Positions 37,435-45,736 of a stretch of DNA of 64,000 bases are shown piece by piece (within the stretch, counting starts at the first letter, position 1; every line of letters starts with the position of its first letter). The notes under the pieces are model-generated. The model searched no databases and had not been told where the DNA came from. It saw only the letters and a list, made by a program, of their open reading frames with translations. Source of the DNA: Mycolicibacterium moriokaense (lineage in GTDB: Bacteria > Actinomycetota > Actinomycetes > Mycobacteriales > Mycobacteriaceae); NCBI RefSeq assembly GCF_010726085.1, contig NZ_AP022560.1:248001-312000 (forward strand), given 5' to 3'. A program made the position numbers and the translations under genes.

Positions 37435-38232
37435 TCAGCTCCCCGTTCCGAATCGGACACCGATCGTGGTCAGCACCACGTTGACCGCGAACAGGGCAAT
37501 CACGCACAGCACCAGGGTCTCGTTGACCGCGGTGCCGACGCCTTTCGCACCGCCCGCGACCGTGAGCCCGCGATAGCAGCCGACCAGCCCGGCGATCAGG
37601 CCGAAGGTCATGGCCTTCACGACCGAGATCAGCACTTCGGGCAGCCCGGTGACGAGGGTGAGGGTGGCGACGTAGGCGCCTGCGGAGACGTTCTGGAGGT
37701 AGACGCCGAAGATGAAGCCGCCGACGAGGCCGATGGTGATCACCGCGCCGTTGAGCAACAGTGCGACGAACGTGGAGGCGACCACGCGGGGGACGACCAG
37801 ACGCTGGATCGGGTCGATGCCGAGCACCTCGAGCGCGTCGATCTCCTCACGGATGGTGCGGGCACCCAGGTCGGCGCAGATTGCGGTGGAGCCCGCGCCG
37901 GCCACCACCAACACGGTCACCAGGGGGCCGAGCTGAGTGACGGCGCCCAGTGCGGCACCGGCACCGGAGATGTCGGCCGCGCCGAACTCGGTGAGAAGGA
38001 TGTTCAGCGTGAAGATGAGGAGCACGGTCAGCGGGATCGACACCGCCAGCGTCGGCAGGAACGCCACCCGCATCAAGAACCAGCTCTGCAGAATGAACTC
38101 GCGCCACTGGAACGGCGGCTTGAAGAGAGCTTTGCCCGTGAGGACGCACATCCGCACGAATCCGCCGACCGCGGTGAGCCCTGGCCGCACCTGGTCGCGT
38201 ACATAGCCGACGATGTCGGTCGACGTCGTCAT
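37435..38232 (-). CDS. yrbE1A: Mce1 permease subunit YrbE1A
   Basis: A 265-residue MlaE-type permease, the usual length. It has the coupling motif IREEIDALEVLGIDP and hydrophobic helices throughout. With YrbE1B it forms the membrane core of the Mce1 importer, driven by the MceG ATPase that is encoded elsewhere. GGGAG lies 8 bases before the ATG. A 212-base gap separates it from fadD5. Confidence 0.95.
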   Translation of the reverse strand: MTTSTDIVGYVRDQVRPGLTAVGGFVRMCVLTGKALFKPPFQWREFILQSWFLMRVAFLPTLAVSIPLTVLLIFTLNILLTEFGAADISGAGAALGAVTQLGPLVTVLVVAGAGSTAICADLGARTIREEIDALEVLGIDPIQRLVVPRVVASTFVALLLNGAVITIGLVGGFIFGVYLQNVSAGAYVATLTLVTGLPEVLISVVKAMTFGLIAGLVGCYRGLTVAGGAKGVGTAVNETLVLCVIALFAVNVVLTTIGVRFGTGS

Positions 38233-38444
38233 CGGTGCGCTCCCACGACGAAACCGCGGCCATGGTGGCGCGACGGCTGCCCCTGTCGCACGCGGCCTCC
38301 TTGCCCCAACCCGCTGACTGTGACCAGCGTCTCCCTACTCGTCGGTAGTAAGACAGACCACAGGACTGTACCCGATGCAAACGCCGCAATGGACCGCATC
38401 CGAGAGATTGAGCCCTCAACCGTTAGCAAACCCACCCCGATTCC
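38233..38444 (-). promoter_or_regulatory. fadD5-yrbE1A intergenic region, possible internal mce1 promoter
   Basis: This is the only long gap inside the mce1 operon (212 bases). In M. tuberculosis the corresponding region has been reported to carry promoter activity. I see no open frame worth calling and no strong -35/-10 pair; a weak inverted repeat with 4-base arms (CTAC...GTAG) lies near 38334-38350. Confidence 0.4.
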
Positions 38445-40088
38445 CTAAATCTCTTGTGCGCCAGCAGAAACCGTCGGTGGGGTGGTGCTTTCGCCCGCGT
38501 CAACCGTCTTGCCGCCCCCGAAGCGCACCCGCAACTCGGTTTTGAGGACTTTGCCAGCGGGGTTACGGGGTAGCGCATCGACGACCTCGAGAGCCTTCGG
38601 ATGCTTGTACCGCGCAAGGCGTTCGGTGAGGAATTCATCGAGATCGGCGAGTTCGATTTTGTGGTCGGCGCCCACCGCAACCACCGCCACCGGCACTTCT
38701 CCCCACTTGTCGTCCGGCCGGCCGATCACCGCCACCTCGGCGATCGCGGGGTGTGCGGCAAGGACGTTCTCGACCTCCGCGCAGTAGATGTTCTCGCCGC
38801 CGGAGATGATCATGTCCTTCTTGCGGTCGACCACCCAGATGTAGCCGTCCTCGTCCTGACGAACGAGGTCGCCGGAGTGGAACCAGCCGCCTGCGAAGGC
38901 CTCCGCGGTGGCTTCGGCGTTGTTCCAGTAGCCGGCCATCAGCGTCGGCGCGCGATAGACGATTTCACCGACCTGGCCGATCTCGACGTCGTTCATGTTC
39001 TCGTCGACGACGCGCGCGGCCACCGTGGGAATCACCCTGCCGACCGAACCGAGTTTGCGGATCGCGTCGTCACCCAACAGCATGCACGTCACCGGAGACA
39101 TCTCCGTCTGGCCGAAGGCGGCGAGGATCTGCGCGCCGGGGAACGTCTCAGACATGCTGCGCAGCAACGTATCTGAGGCCGGTGCGGCACCCCAGGACAA
39201 CATGCGCAACTTCAGGTTCCGCGGACGCGCGCGCTGCTCGGCGACCACCGCCTGCCACTGCGCGGGCACCAGGAAGATGCCCGTCACCCCTTCGGTCTCG
39301 AGGACGTCGAGCAACTCAGCGGGGTCGAACGCCCCCAACGGATAGAGGACCGTCGGGCGGCCGAGCATCAGTCCGGGCAGCATGCCGCCGATGCCGGCAA
39401 TGTGGAAGAGCGGCACGCCGATGAAGCCGACGTCGTTGTTCAGGTCGGCGCCGTTGCTGAACAGCATCGTCATCGTCTGGCCGGTGAGGTTGGTGTGGGT
39501 GAGCACCGCCCCCTTGGGCCTACCGGTGGTCCCCGACGTGTACATGATCAGCGCGGGCGACTCGTTGGGGATGTCCACGAGCGGGGCCGGAACGCCCTCC
39601 TCGGCGATCAGGTCGTCGTAACCGACGAAGGCGTCGTCGGTGGTGCCGCCGGCGACGATGACGGTTGTCAGCGTCGCATCGATGTCGCGCACCGCGGCCG
39701 CCACGTTGGCGAGCACCGCTTCGGTGATGACGACCTTCGCCTGACAGTCGCTGACCAGGAAGGCGATCTCGGGTGGGGTCATCCGGAAGTTGACCGGCAC
39801 GGCGATGGCCCCGAGCTTGTTGACGGCCAGGAACGACTCGATGAACTCGGTGCGGTTGAGCATCAGGATCAGGACGCGGTCGCCGAAGGCGACCCCGCGT
39901 CGGCTCAGTGCACCGGCAAGGACGCTGACGCGGTCATCGAGTTCACGCCAGGTCGTGGTGTGGCCGAGGAATCGCAACGCCGTGTCGTTGGGCTGCATCA
40001 GCGAGTGCCGGGCGAGCTGGTTGGTCCAGTTCTGTCGGCGTGCGAGATACGGCTGCTCAGTCGGGTCCGGCGCTAACGGGGAAGCCAA
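38445..40088 (-). CDS. fadD5: Fatty-acid-CoA ligase FadD5
   Basis: A 547-residue acyl-CoA synthetase. The ATP loop is MYTSGTTGRPKGAVLTH (about residues 180-196), the A5 motif AAFGQTEMSP, the A7 motif GWFHSGDLV, and the C-terminal lysine motif NPAGKVLKTELR is present. In mce1 loci it is thought to activate or recycle imported mycolic-type fatty acids. The TTG start is supported by AAGGAG 9 bases upstream and by the usual length. It is divergent from mce1R and is the first gene of the operon. Confidence 0.93.
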   Translation of the reverse strand: MASPLAPDPTEQPYLARRQNWTNQLARHSLMQPNDTALRFLGHTTTWRELDDRVSVLAGALSRRGVAFGDRVLILMLNRTEFIESFLAVNKLGAIAVPVNFRMTPPEIAFLVSDCQAKVVITEAVLANVAAAVRDIDATLTTVIVAGGTTDDAFVGYDDLIAEEGVPAPLVDIPNESPALIMYTSGTTGRPKGAVLTHTNLTGQTMTMLFSNGADLNNDVGFIGVPLFHIAGIGGMLPGLMLGRPTVLYPLGAFDPAELLDVLETEGVTGIFLVPAQWQAVVAEQRARPRNLKLRMLSWGAAPASDTLLRSMSETFPGAQILAAFGQTEMSPVTCMLLGDDAIRKLGSVGRVIPTVAARVVDENMNDVEIGQVGEIVYRAPTLMAGYWNNAEATAEAFAGGWFHSGDLVRQDEDGYIWVVDRKKDMIISGGENIYCAEVENVLAAHPAIAEVAVIGRPDDKWGEVPVAVVAVGADHKIELADLDEFLTERLARYKHPKALEVVDALPRNPAGKVLKTELRVRFGGGKTVDAGESTTPPTVSAGAQEI

Positions 40089-40131
40089 CGGCGACGACTC
40101 CTTCTGATCCTTGGGTTGCGTGAAATTGATA

Positions 40132-40141
40132 TTTGATCAAA
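40132..40141. promoter_or_regulatory. Candidate Mce1R operator
   Basis: TTTGATCAAA is a perfect 10-base palindrome in an AT-rich patch of the fadD5/mce1R gap, 43 bases from the fadD5 start. GntR/FadR-type regulators favour such sites; Mce1R is known to repress this operon in M. tuberculosis. Confidence 0.5.
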
Positions 40142-40216
40142 CATTGTGTTGCCCCGGTCACAGTATGGCCTCGGCGGCTCGGGTACAACCCCACGCCAAA
40201 ATGACCGGAGAATCCC

Positions 40217-40909
40217 GTGAACGCACCCTCCAGACCCCGGCCCCGGCCCCGGCGCGCGGTGCGGCGCGAACAGCTGTCCGACGAGGTGGCTGCGCGGCTG
40301 CGCGCCGACATCATGACCGGTGTCCTGCGGCCCGGCACGTTCATCCGGTTGGACGAGACCGCCGCGGCCCTCGGCGTCAGCATCACGCCGGTCCGCGAGG
40401 CACTGCGCACCCTGCGCGGCGAGGGCATGGTGGCGCTCGAACCCCATCGGGGGCACCTGGTCCTCCCGCTGACCCGTGACGACATCGACGACATCTTCTG
40501 GTTGCAGGCCACCATCGCCCAGGAGTTGGCGGCCAGCGCCGCCGAGCGGATCACCGAGGCGGAGATCGACGAGCTGGAGAGGCTCAACGAGGAGCTGGCC
40601 GCCGCGGTCGAACGGCACGACCCCGAAGAGATCGCCGTGGCGGAGTTCGCATTCCACCGGGCGTTCAACAGGTCCACGGGCCGCATCAAGCTCGCGTTTT
40701 TCCTGTTGCATGTCGCGCGCTACCTGCCGGGACAGATCTATGCGGCGAATCCTGAGTGGGGCGTCGCCGCCGTGGCCGCGCACCGCGAGACGATCGCTGC
40801 GCTGCGCCGCGGCGATGTGGACACCGTCGTCAGGCTGACCGGTGGCGAGTTCACCGATGGCGCGCAGCGGCTGATCGCCCTGCTCAATGAGACGAAGCTG
40901 TGGGGCTGA
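40217..40909 (+). CDS. mce1R: GntR-family repressor Mce1R
   Basis: A 230-residue FadR-type regulator: winged HTH at about residues 15-85 (RLDETAAALGVSITPVREAL) and an all-helical FCD ligand domain (ELAASAAERITEAEIDELERL, split; FHRAFNRSTG). It is divergent from fadD5, as Rv0165c is from Rv0166, and should repress the mce1 operon in response to a lipid-derived signal. GTG start with GGAG 6 bases upstream. Its stop and the stop of the convergent gene lie in the palindrome TGACGTCA. Confidence 0.92.
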   Translation: MNAPSRPRPRPRRAVRREQLSDEVAARLRADIMTGVLRPGTFIRLDETAAALGVSITPVREALRTLRGEGMVALEPHRGHLVLPLTRDDIDDIFWLQATIAQELAASAAERITEAEIDELERLNEELAAAVERHDPEEIAVAEFAFHRAFNRSTGRIKLAFFLLHVARYLPGQIYAANPEWGVAAVAAHRETIAALRRGDVDTVVRLTGGEFTDGAQRLIALLNETKLWG

Positions 40910-40911
40910 CG

Positions 40912-41358
40912 TCAGGATTCGCCGGTTGAGAGTTCCTCGGCGCGGGCCTTCAGATTGCCCGCCAGATAGTCGAGCGTGTCACCGATCGCCTTCTTGACCA
41001 GCTGGCTCGGGATCGACAGCTTGGTCTCGACGTCCAAGTCGACGGTGAGCAGCGACGTCGCCCCGATCGGGACCACCGAGAACTTCTGCTCCTGCTTCTC
41101 GAAGAAGTCGCCCTGCTGTAGCACCGTCTGGATCTGGTTCTCGCCGGGGTAGTACACCGCGGTGATGAACGTCCCCGACTGCCCCTGGACGACGACATCG
41201 AGACGCAGTTGGCTGGGCCGGCCGTCGTCGTAGCGCGCCAGCACCCAGCTGCCCTTGATCTCCTCGTTCCACAGCGGATACGACTCGAAGTCGGCGACGA
41301 TCCCCATGATCGCCTCGGCGGGGGCGGCGACCTCGACGGTCTTGCTGACGAACGGCAT
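40912..41358 (-). CDS. SRPBCC protein (Rv0164/TB18.5-like)
   Basis: A 148-residue SRPBCC-fold protein with MPFVSKTVEVAAPAEAIMGI, SWVLARYDDGRPSQLRLDV and YYPGENQIQTV, which match Rv0164 as I recall it. It probably binds a hydrophobic ligand. The ATG at 41358 was chosen; a GTG at 41385, within the upstream thioesterase gene, would add RYARA-type residues also seen in the M. tuberculosis protein, so the longer form is possible. It is co-transcribed with the thioesterase. Confidence 0.85.
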   Translation of the reverse strand: MPFVSKTVEVAAPAEAIMGIVADFESYPLWNEEIKGSWVLARYDDGRPSQLRLDVVVQGQSGTFITAVYYPGENQIQTVLQQGDFFEKQEQKFSVVPIGATSLLTVDLDVETKLSIPSQLVKKAIGDTLDYLAGNLKARAEELSTGES

Positions 41359-41374
41359 CGCCCGAGCATATCGG

Positions 41375-41830
41375 CTACTCGACACGCGCCTTTTCGAGCA
41401 GGGAGCGGATCACCTCCGGTACCGGCACCGGTCTGCGGCCGACCCGGTCGACGTACACGTGCACCCAGTGTCCGACCGCGGCCGCCGGTGCATCGGCCTT
41501 ACCGGCCGCAGCGTCCTGCCACAACCCCAACCGGTACGTCACGCTGCTGTTGCCCAACCGGGTGACCGCCACACCAACGAAAAGCGTTGCAGGGAAACGC
41601 AGTTCGGCGAAGTACCGGCACCCCGACTCCGCGACAACGCCAAGCCACGGCACGGTGAGCGGGTCGATGTCGCATGTGGTGTTGATCCACCCGTTGATCG
41701 CGGTGTCGAACAGCTCGTAGTACACCGCGTTGTTGAGGTGGCCGAACATGTCGTTGTCGGTCCATCGGGTGGTCACCGGCCAGTGCACGGGAAAGTCGGC
41801 GCTGGTGAGCGATCGCTCGCTACTGCTCAT
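41375..41830 (-). CDS. Hotdog-fold acyl-CoA thioesterase (Rv0163-like)
   Basis: A 151-residue 4HBT-type hotdog protein, the same length as Rv0163 as I recall it. The active-site region RWTDNDMFGHLNNAVYYELF (about residues 22-41) contains the catalytic aspartate and the HLNN helix start. It should hydrolyse short or aromatic acyl-CoA thioesters. It overlaps or abuts the SRPBCC gene downstream. Confidence 0.9.
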   Translation of the reverse strand: MSSSERSLTSADFPVHWPVTTRWTDNDMFGHLNNAVYYELFDTAINGWINTTCDIDPLTVPWLGVVAESGCRYFAELRFPATLFVGVAVTRLGNSSVTYRLGLWQDAAAGKADAPAAAVGHWVHVYVDRVGRRPVPVPEVIRSLLEKARVE

Positions 41831-41852
41831 GCGAGCAGTCTGGCAGTCCCAC

Positions 41853-42545
41853 CTAGCAGTCTGCGTTCACGCTCTCCCCTCTTGTCGCACGCCCGATGAC
41901 GAGTGGGTGGACGACGGAGGGCATGCCACGCCACACGGCCTCGCGGACCTCGACGGTGAAACCGTGGGCGCGCATGCGCTCGACGGTGTCGCGGTTGCAG
42001 CGGCAGCCGCCCGCGAAGTGGCGCCACGGTTCGGCGAGTTTGTCCTGAAACGCCGCCAGTCGACGCGAGTTCGCACGCACGTGCTCGATGAACAGCAACT
42101 GCCCGCCGGGTCGAAGTAGGCGGGCGATTTCACGCAACGCACGATCGGGATCGTCCACCGTGCATAGGCAAAGCGTCGACACGACGGTGTCCACGGACTC
42201 GGCCGCGAACGGCAGCCGTTCGGCCTGAGCGTCGACAACGCCTGTGAGACAACTGTTTCGATGCAGTCGGCGCGACAGCTTCTTGCGCATCCCCGGCTCG
42301 GGTTCGGTGAGCAGCAAATCGGTGACCGCCTCCGGATAGTGCGCGAGGTTCAGCCCCGTGCCGGCCCCGATCTCGACGACGCGGCCGTAGGCGTCGGCAA
42401 GCAACTCTCTGCGCCGGCGGCGCATACCCCGGAGTTCACCCAGCCACAGCAGGGGGTCATAGACGGCGGCGAAAACCTGCAACCACGCGGCGGACGGTGG
42501 CTTCGGCAATTCGACACCCGGCTTGATGTCAGCGATTTCAGTCAT
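41853..42545 (-). CDS. Class I SAM-dependent methyltransferase
   Basis: A 230-residue UbiE/Methyltransf_11-type enzyme with SAM motif VVEIGAGTGLNLAHYP (about residues 57-72), motif II LLTEPEPGM and the post-I segment VDTVVSTLCLCTVDDP. The C-terminal CRCNRDTVERMRAHGF is seen in METTL7-like phospholipid or thiol methyltransferases. The ATG chosen gives the family-like N-terminus; the substrate is not known. It lies 22 bases from the thioesterase start. Confidence 0.88.
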   Translation of the reverse strand: MTEIADIKPGVELPKPPSAAWLQVFAAVYDPLLWLGELRGMRRRRRELLADAYGRVVEIGAGTGLNLAHYPEAVTDLLLTEPEPGMRKKLSRRLHRNSCLTGVVDAQAERLPFAAESVDTVVSTLCLCTVDDPDRALREIARLLRPGGQLLFIEHVRANSRRLAAFQDKLAEPWRHFAGGCRCNRDTVERMRAHGFTVEVREAVWRGMPSVVHPLVIGRATRGESVNADC

Positions 42546-42625
42546 GGCGCAAACGTAGGAGTGACGACGTCGCGCCCGCATCGCCGAATACGGCCATTTT
42601 CTGCCGATGGCCGCTTTCGGCTATC

Positions 42626-43702
42626 TCACAGCAGTCCGAGCCGCGCAGCCTCTGCTACGGCGGCGGTTCGCGAGGTGCGCCCCAGCTTGCGGCGGATGTT
42701 GGCGACGTGGCGGTGCACGGTGTGCGGGCTGAGCACCAGCTGCTCGGCGATCTCGCGATCGTTGAGACCGCGCGCGATGCACGCCAGAATTTCGCGCTCA
42801 CGGACCGACAGGACCTGCTCGTCGTCGCCCACCTGCTGCGGTGGCGCCTGTCCCGGTGCCAGCATCTCGCGGCACGCGCGGACGACGGCATCGGCGTCAC
42901 CGTGCCACGGGAAGTGCGCGCTTCCCGTCAGCGGGATGAATGTCGCGCCCGGAATCGCGGCCGCGACCTCGCGTCCGAGCCGGTAGGGCACGGCACGATC
43001 TTCGCGCCGGTGCACCACCAAGGTTGGCGAGCGGACGAGCGGCAGCTGATCACGAACGTCGAGCCGATAGACGAGAGCCAACACCGCCGCGGCGGTGTTG
43101 GCCGTCGCCGACTCACGCTGCAACCGGCCGAACCGCTCCTGCTCGTCGGCGGTAGCCCCGCCGAGGAAGATATCCCCGAGAAGACGGGCCCCCAGGCCCC
43201 AATGTGCTTGTATCGCAGCCAATATCGCGTCGCCCACTCCGGGCGGCGTCAGTACCGTTCCATCTGCATACGACCCGTAGAGGACAATCCGTTGGACGCG
43301 TTCGGGGAACGCTGCGGCGAACGCGACTGCGGTGCAACTCCCCGACGAGCCGCCGATGAGCGAAACGCGCTCGAGCCCGAGTTCGTCGATGAGCGCGCGC
43401 AGCACCGCGACCTCGCTGTCGAGCGTCAGATCGGAATCGTGCAGCGTGCGGTCCGACATGCCGACCCCGAGCCGGTCGTACCGGATCAAGGTGTATCCGT
43501 CGGCGATGCCCTCCCAGAAGCGCCGAAAGTCGGCGTCCTGCCAGTCGAGTTCGAGATGACTCACCCACCACGCCGGAGCCACCAACGGCGGACCGCTACC
43601 GCGCACCTCGTAGGCCACCCGGCGTCCACCGACGGGCAGAAACCGGATCTCGGAGCGAGCCAGCATCTCCGCAGCGTAAGTGGGGACTGTCGGCTTCGGC
43701 AT
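42626..43702 (-). CDS. Alpha/beta hydrolase fused to a LuxR DNA-binding domain
   Basis: A 358-residue fusion. Residues 20-280 form an alpha/beta hydrolase with the catalytic set GGSSGS (Ser), VHRREDRAVP (Asp) and GSAHFPWHG (His), all apparently intact. Residues 295-358 are a LuxR/GerE HTH (LSVREREILACIARGLNDREIAEQL, split around 320). The enzyme domain may sense or cleave a small ligand and switch the HTH. Only 21 bases separate its start from divergent adhE1, so it is probably the regulator of that gene. Confidence 0.88.
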   Translation of the reverse strand: MPKPTVPTYAAEMLARSEIRFLPVGGRRVAYEVRGSGPPLVAPAWWVSHLELDWQDADFRRFWEGIADGYTLIRYDRLGVGMSDRTLHDSDLTLDSEVAVLRALIDELGLERVSLIGGSSGSCTAVAFAAAFPERVQRIVLYGSYADGTVLTPPGVGDAILAAIQAHWGLGARLLGDIFLGGATADEQERFGRLQRESATANTAAAVLALVYRLDVRDQLPLVRSPTLVVHRREDRAVPYRLGREVAAAIPGATFIPLTGSAHFPWHGDADAVVRACREMLAPGQAPPQQVGDDEQVLSVREREILACIARGLNDREIAEQLVLSPHTVHRHVANIRRKLGRTSRTAAVAEAARLGLL

Positions 43703-43723
43703 GGTAACGGGCAGGCTGTAGTG

Positions 43724-44830
43724 ATGAGAATCCGCGGCGCCGTACTCGAACAGATCGGACTGGACCGCCCATACGGCGAATCGCGGCCGATCGCCGTGGA
43801 CGACCTCGACCTGGCACCACCCGGCGCGAATGAACTCCTCGTCCGGATCGAGGCGGCAGGCATGTGTCATTCCGACCTGTCGGTCGTCGACGGCAGCCGT
43901 GTCCGTCCGGTGCCGATGCTGCTCGGGCACGAAGCGGCAGGGGTCGTCGAGGAGGCCGGACCCGGGGTCTCCGACGTACACCCCGGTCAGCGACTGGTGA
44001 TGACCTTCCTGCCCAGGTGCGGCCAGTGCGAGGCGTGCGCGACCAACGGGCTGACGCCCTGCGTCGCCGGCAGCGCTGCCAATGCGGCGGGCACGCTGAT
44101 GGGCGGTGATCGCCGACTCTCGCGCGACGGACAGCCGATCCATCACCACCTCGGCGTCTCGGGTTTCGCCACCCACACCGTCGTCGACCGGCGCTCGGTC
44201 GTTCCGGTACCCGCCGACGTGCCTGCCCAGGTCGCGGCGCTGCTCGGATGCGCCGTGCTGACCGGCGGCGGTGCGGTGATCAACGCGGGACGACCGCGTC
44301 AAGGCGACACCGTGATCGTCGTCGGACTCGGCGGCGTCGGCATGGCGGCGGTGCTCACCGCTCTCGCGCGGGACGACGTCCGTGTCATCGGCGTCGACCA
44401 GCTGACTACCAAACTCGAGCTGGCGCGCACCATGGGTGCGCATGCGGCCTACACCCCGGACGAGGCGCGTGAGGCCGGGATCAAGGCAGCCGTCGTGATC
44501 GAGGCCGTCGGCCATCCGAAGGCGGTGGAGACGGCCGTCGACCTGACCGCCGCGGGCGGCCGTACCGTCTGCGTCGGGCTCCCCCGGCCCGACGCGCGAA
44601 TCAACCTGTCGCCGTTGGGGTTTGTGGCTGAGGGCCGTTCGCTGATCGGCAGCTACCTCGGCTCAGCCGTGCCGTCGCGGGAGATCCCGCACTTCGTCGG
44701 CCTGTGGCGCGCGGGCCGGCTGCCGGTCGAGTCGCTGGTGTCGTCGACGATCGGGCTCGATGACATCAACACCGGTATGGATCAGCTCGCCGACGGCAAG
44801 GCCGTGCGTCAGATCATCAGTTTCGACTAG
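43724..44830 (+). CDS. adhE1: Zinc-type alcohol dehydrogenase (AdhE1-like, Rv0162c)
   Basis: A 368-residue medium-chain dehydrogenase. The catalytic zinc residues lie in GMCHSDLS and GHEAAGVVEEAG, and the structural-zinc cysteines in RCGQCEACATNGLTPC. The NAD loop is VGLGGVGMAA, followed by an acidic GVDQ, which suggests NAD rather than NADP. The ATG overlaps a GTG one codon earlier. It is divergent from the hydrolase-LuxR fusion, and its 3' end overlaps the convergent MscS gene by 14 bases. Confidence 0.88.
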   Translation: MRIRGAVLEQIGLDRPYGESRPIAVDDLDLAPPGANELLVRIEAAGMCHSDLSVVDGSRVRPVPMLLGHEAAGVVEEAGPGVSDVHPGQRLVMTFLPRCGQCEACATNGLTPCVAGSAANAAGTLMGGDRRLSRDGQPIHHHLGVSGFATHTVVDRRSVVPVPADVPAQVAALLGCAVLTGGGAVINAGRPRQGDTVIVVGLGGVGMAAVLTALARDDVRVIGVDQLTTKLELARTMGAHAAYTPDEAREAGIKAAVVIEAVGHPKAVETAVDLTAAGGRTVCVGLPRPDARINLSPLGFVAEGRSLIGSYLGSAVPSREIPHFVGLWRAGRLPVESLVSSTIGLDDINTGMDQLADGKAVRQIISFD

Positions 44831-45671
44831 CCGCGGCTTCGGCGTTCGCGACGCCCGCGCGCCGCAGCGCCGAGACGATGAGCGCACGCAGCCGACGGCT
44901 CACCTCGAACTGCTTACCGGGCAGCGTGCGCGCCACCACCCGCAGGTTCACGGTGTCCTTCTCGATGCTTTCGACACCCATCAGCTGCGGCTCGTCGAGC
45001 AGCAGATCGGCAAGGCGGTGGTCGCGCATGGCGGCCGTCGACACCTCGCGCAATGCGTCGTTCGCGACGTTGAGGTCCGTCGAGGTGGGCACGGGGACGT
45101 CGACCACCGCGCGGGCCCAATCCTTGGACAGGTTGAGCGATTTGACGATCTGTCCGTTGGGCACGGTGAACACCTCACCGTCGCTGGTCCGCAGTTTGGT
45201 GACGCGCAGGGTGACGTCCTCCACCGTGCCACGTGCCTCGCCGCCCGCGGTGACGGTCAGTGCGACGAGGTCACCGAATCCGTACTGCTTCTCGGTGATG
45301 AGGAAGAAGCCGCTGAGCAGGTCCTGCACGATGCGCTGGGCGCCGAAACCGAACGCGGCACCGAGTACGGCGGCGGGCGCGACCAGCGACCCGATCGGCA
45401 GGCCGAGCTGGTTGGCGATGTCGATGCCGACCACGATGTACAGCACCGCGATCGCCACCGACGAAATCACTGAGGCGACGGCTCGCCGGTGTTTCACACT
45501 TTCCGGACGCAGCACCGCATCGTTGGTGTCCCCGCGGTCGAGTCGCTTGCTGAGGCGACGCGCGATGAACCGGATCAGCCTGGTGGCGATCATTGCGAAG
45601 AGCAGCACAGCGGCAATGTGCACGCCCTTGGTCAGCAGCCAGTCCGTGAGAGATTCAAGTGTTGGAGGCAT
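44817..45671 (-). CDS. Small-conductance mechanosensitive channel (MscS family)
   Basis: A 284-residue channel protein: three transmembrane helices (about 13-33, 65-88 and 92-115). The third is the Gly/Ala-rich pore helix (GLPIGSLVAPAAVLGAAFGFG), followed by the beta domain (YGFGDLVALTV, VPNGQIVKSLNLSKDW). It opens on membrane tension to release solutes. A 6-base inverted repeat (AACGGG...CCCGTT, 45672-45692) lies directly before its start. Confidence 0.93.
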   Translation of the reverse strand: MPPTLESLTDWLLTKGVHIAAVLLFAMIATRLIRFIARRLSKRLDRGDTNDAVLRPESVKHRRAVASVISSVAIAVLYIVVGIDIANQLGLPIGSLVAPAAVLGAAFGFGAQRIVQDLLSGFFLITEKQYGFGDLVALTVTAGGEARGTVEDVTLRVTKLRTSDGEVFTVPNGQIVKSLNLSKDWARAVVDVPVPTSTDLNVANDALREVSTAAMRDHRLADLLLDEPQLMGVESIEKDTVNLRVVARTLPGKQFEVSRRLRALIVSALRRAGVANAEAAASRN

Positions 45672-45736
45672 AACGGGGACCGGCTTCCCGTTCGCCCCGC
45701 ATGATCAAACACGTATGTGAACCGGCGCACGGTGGC

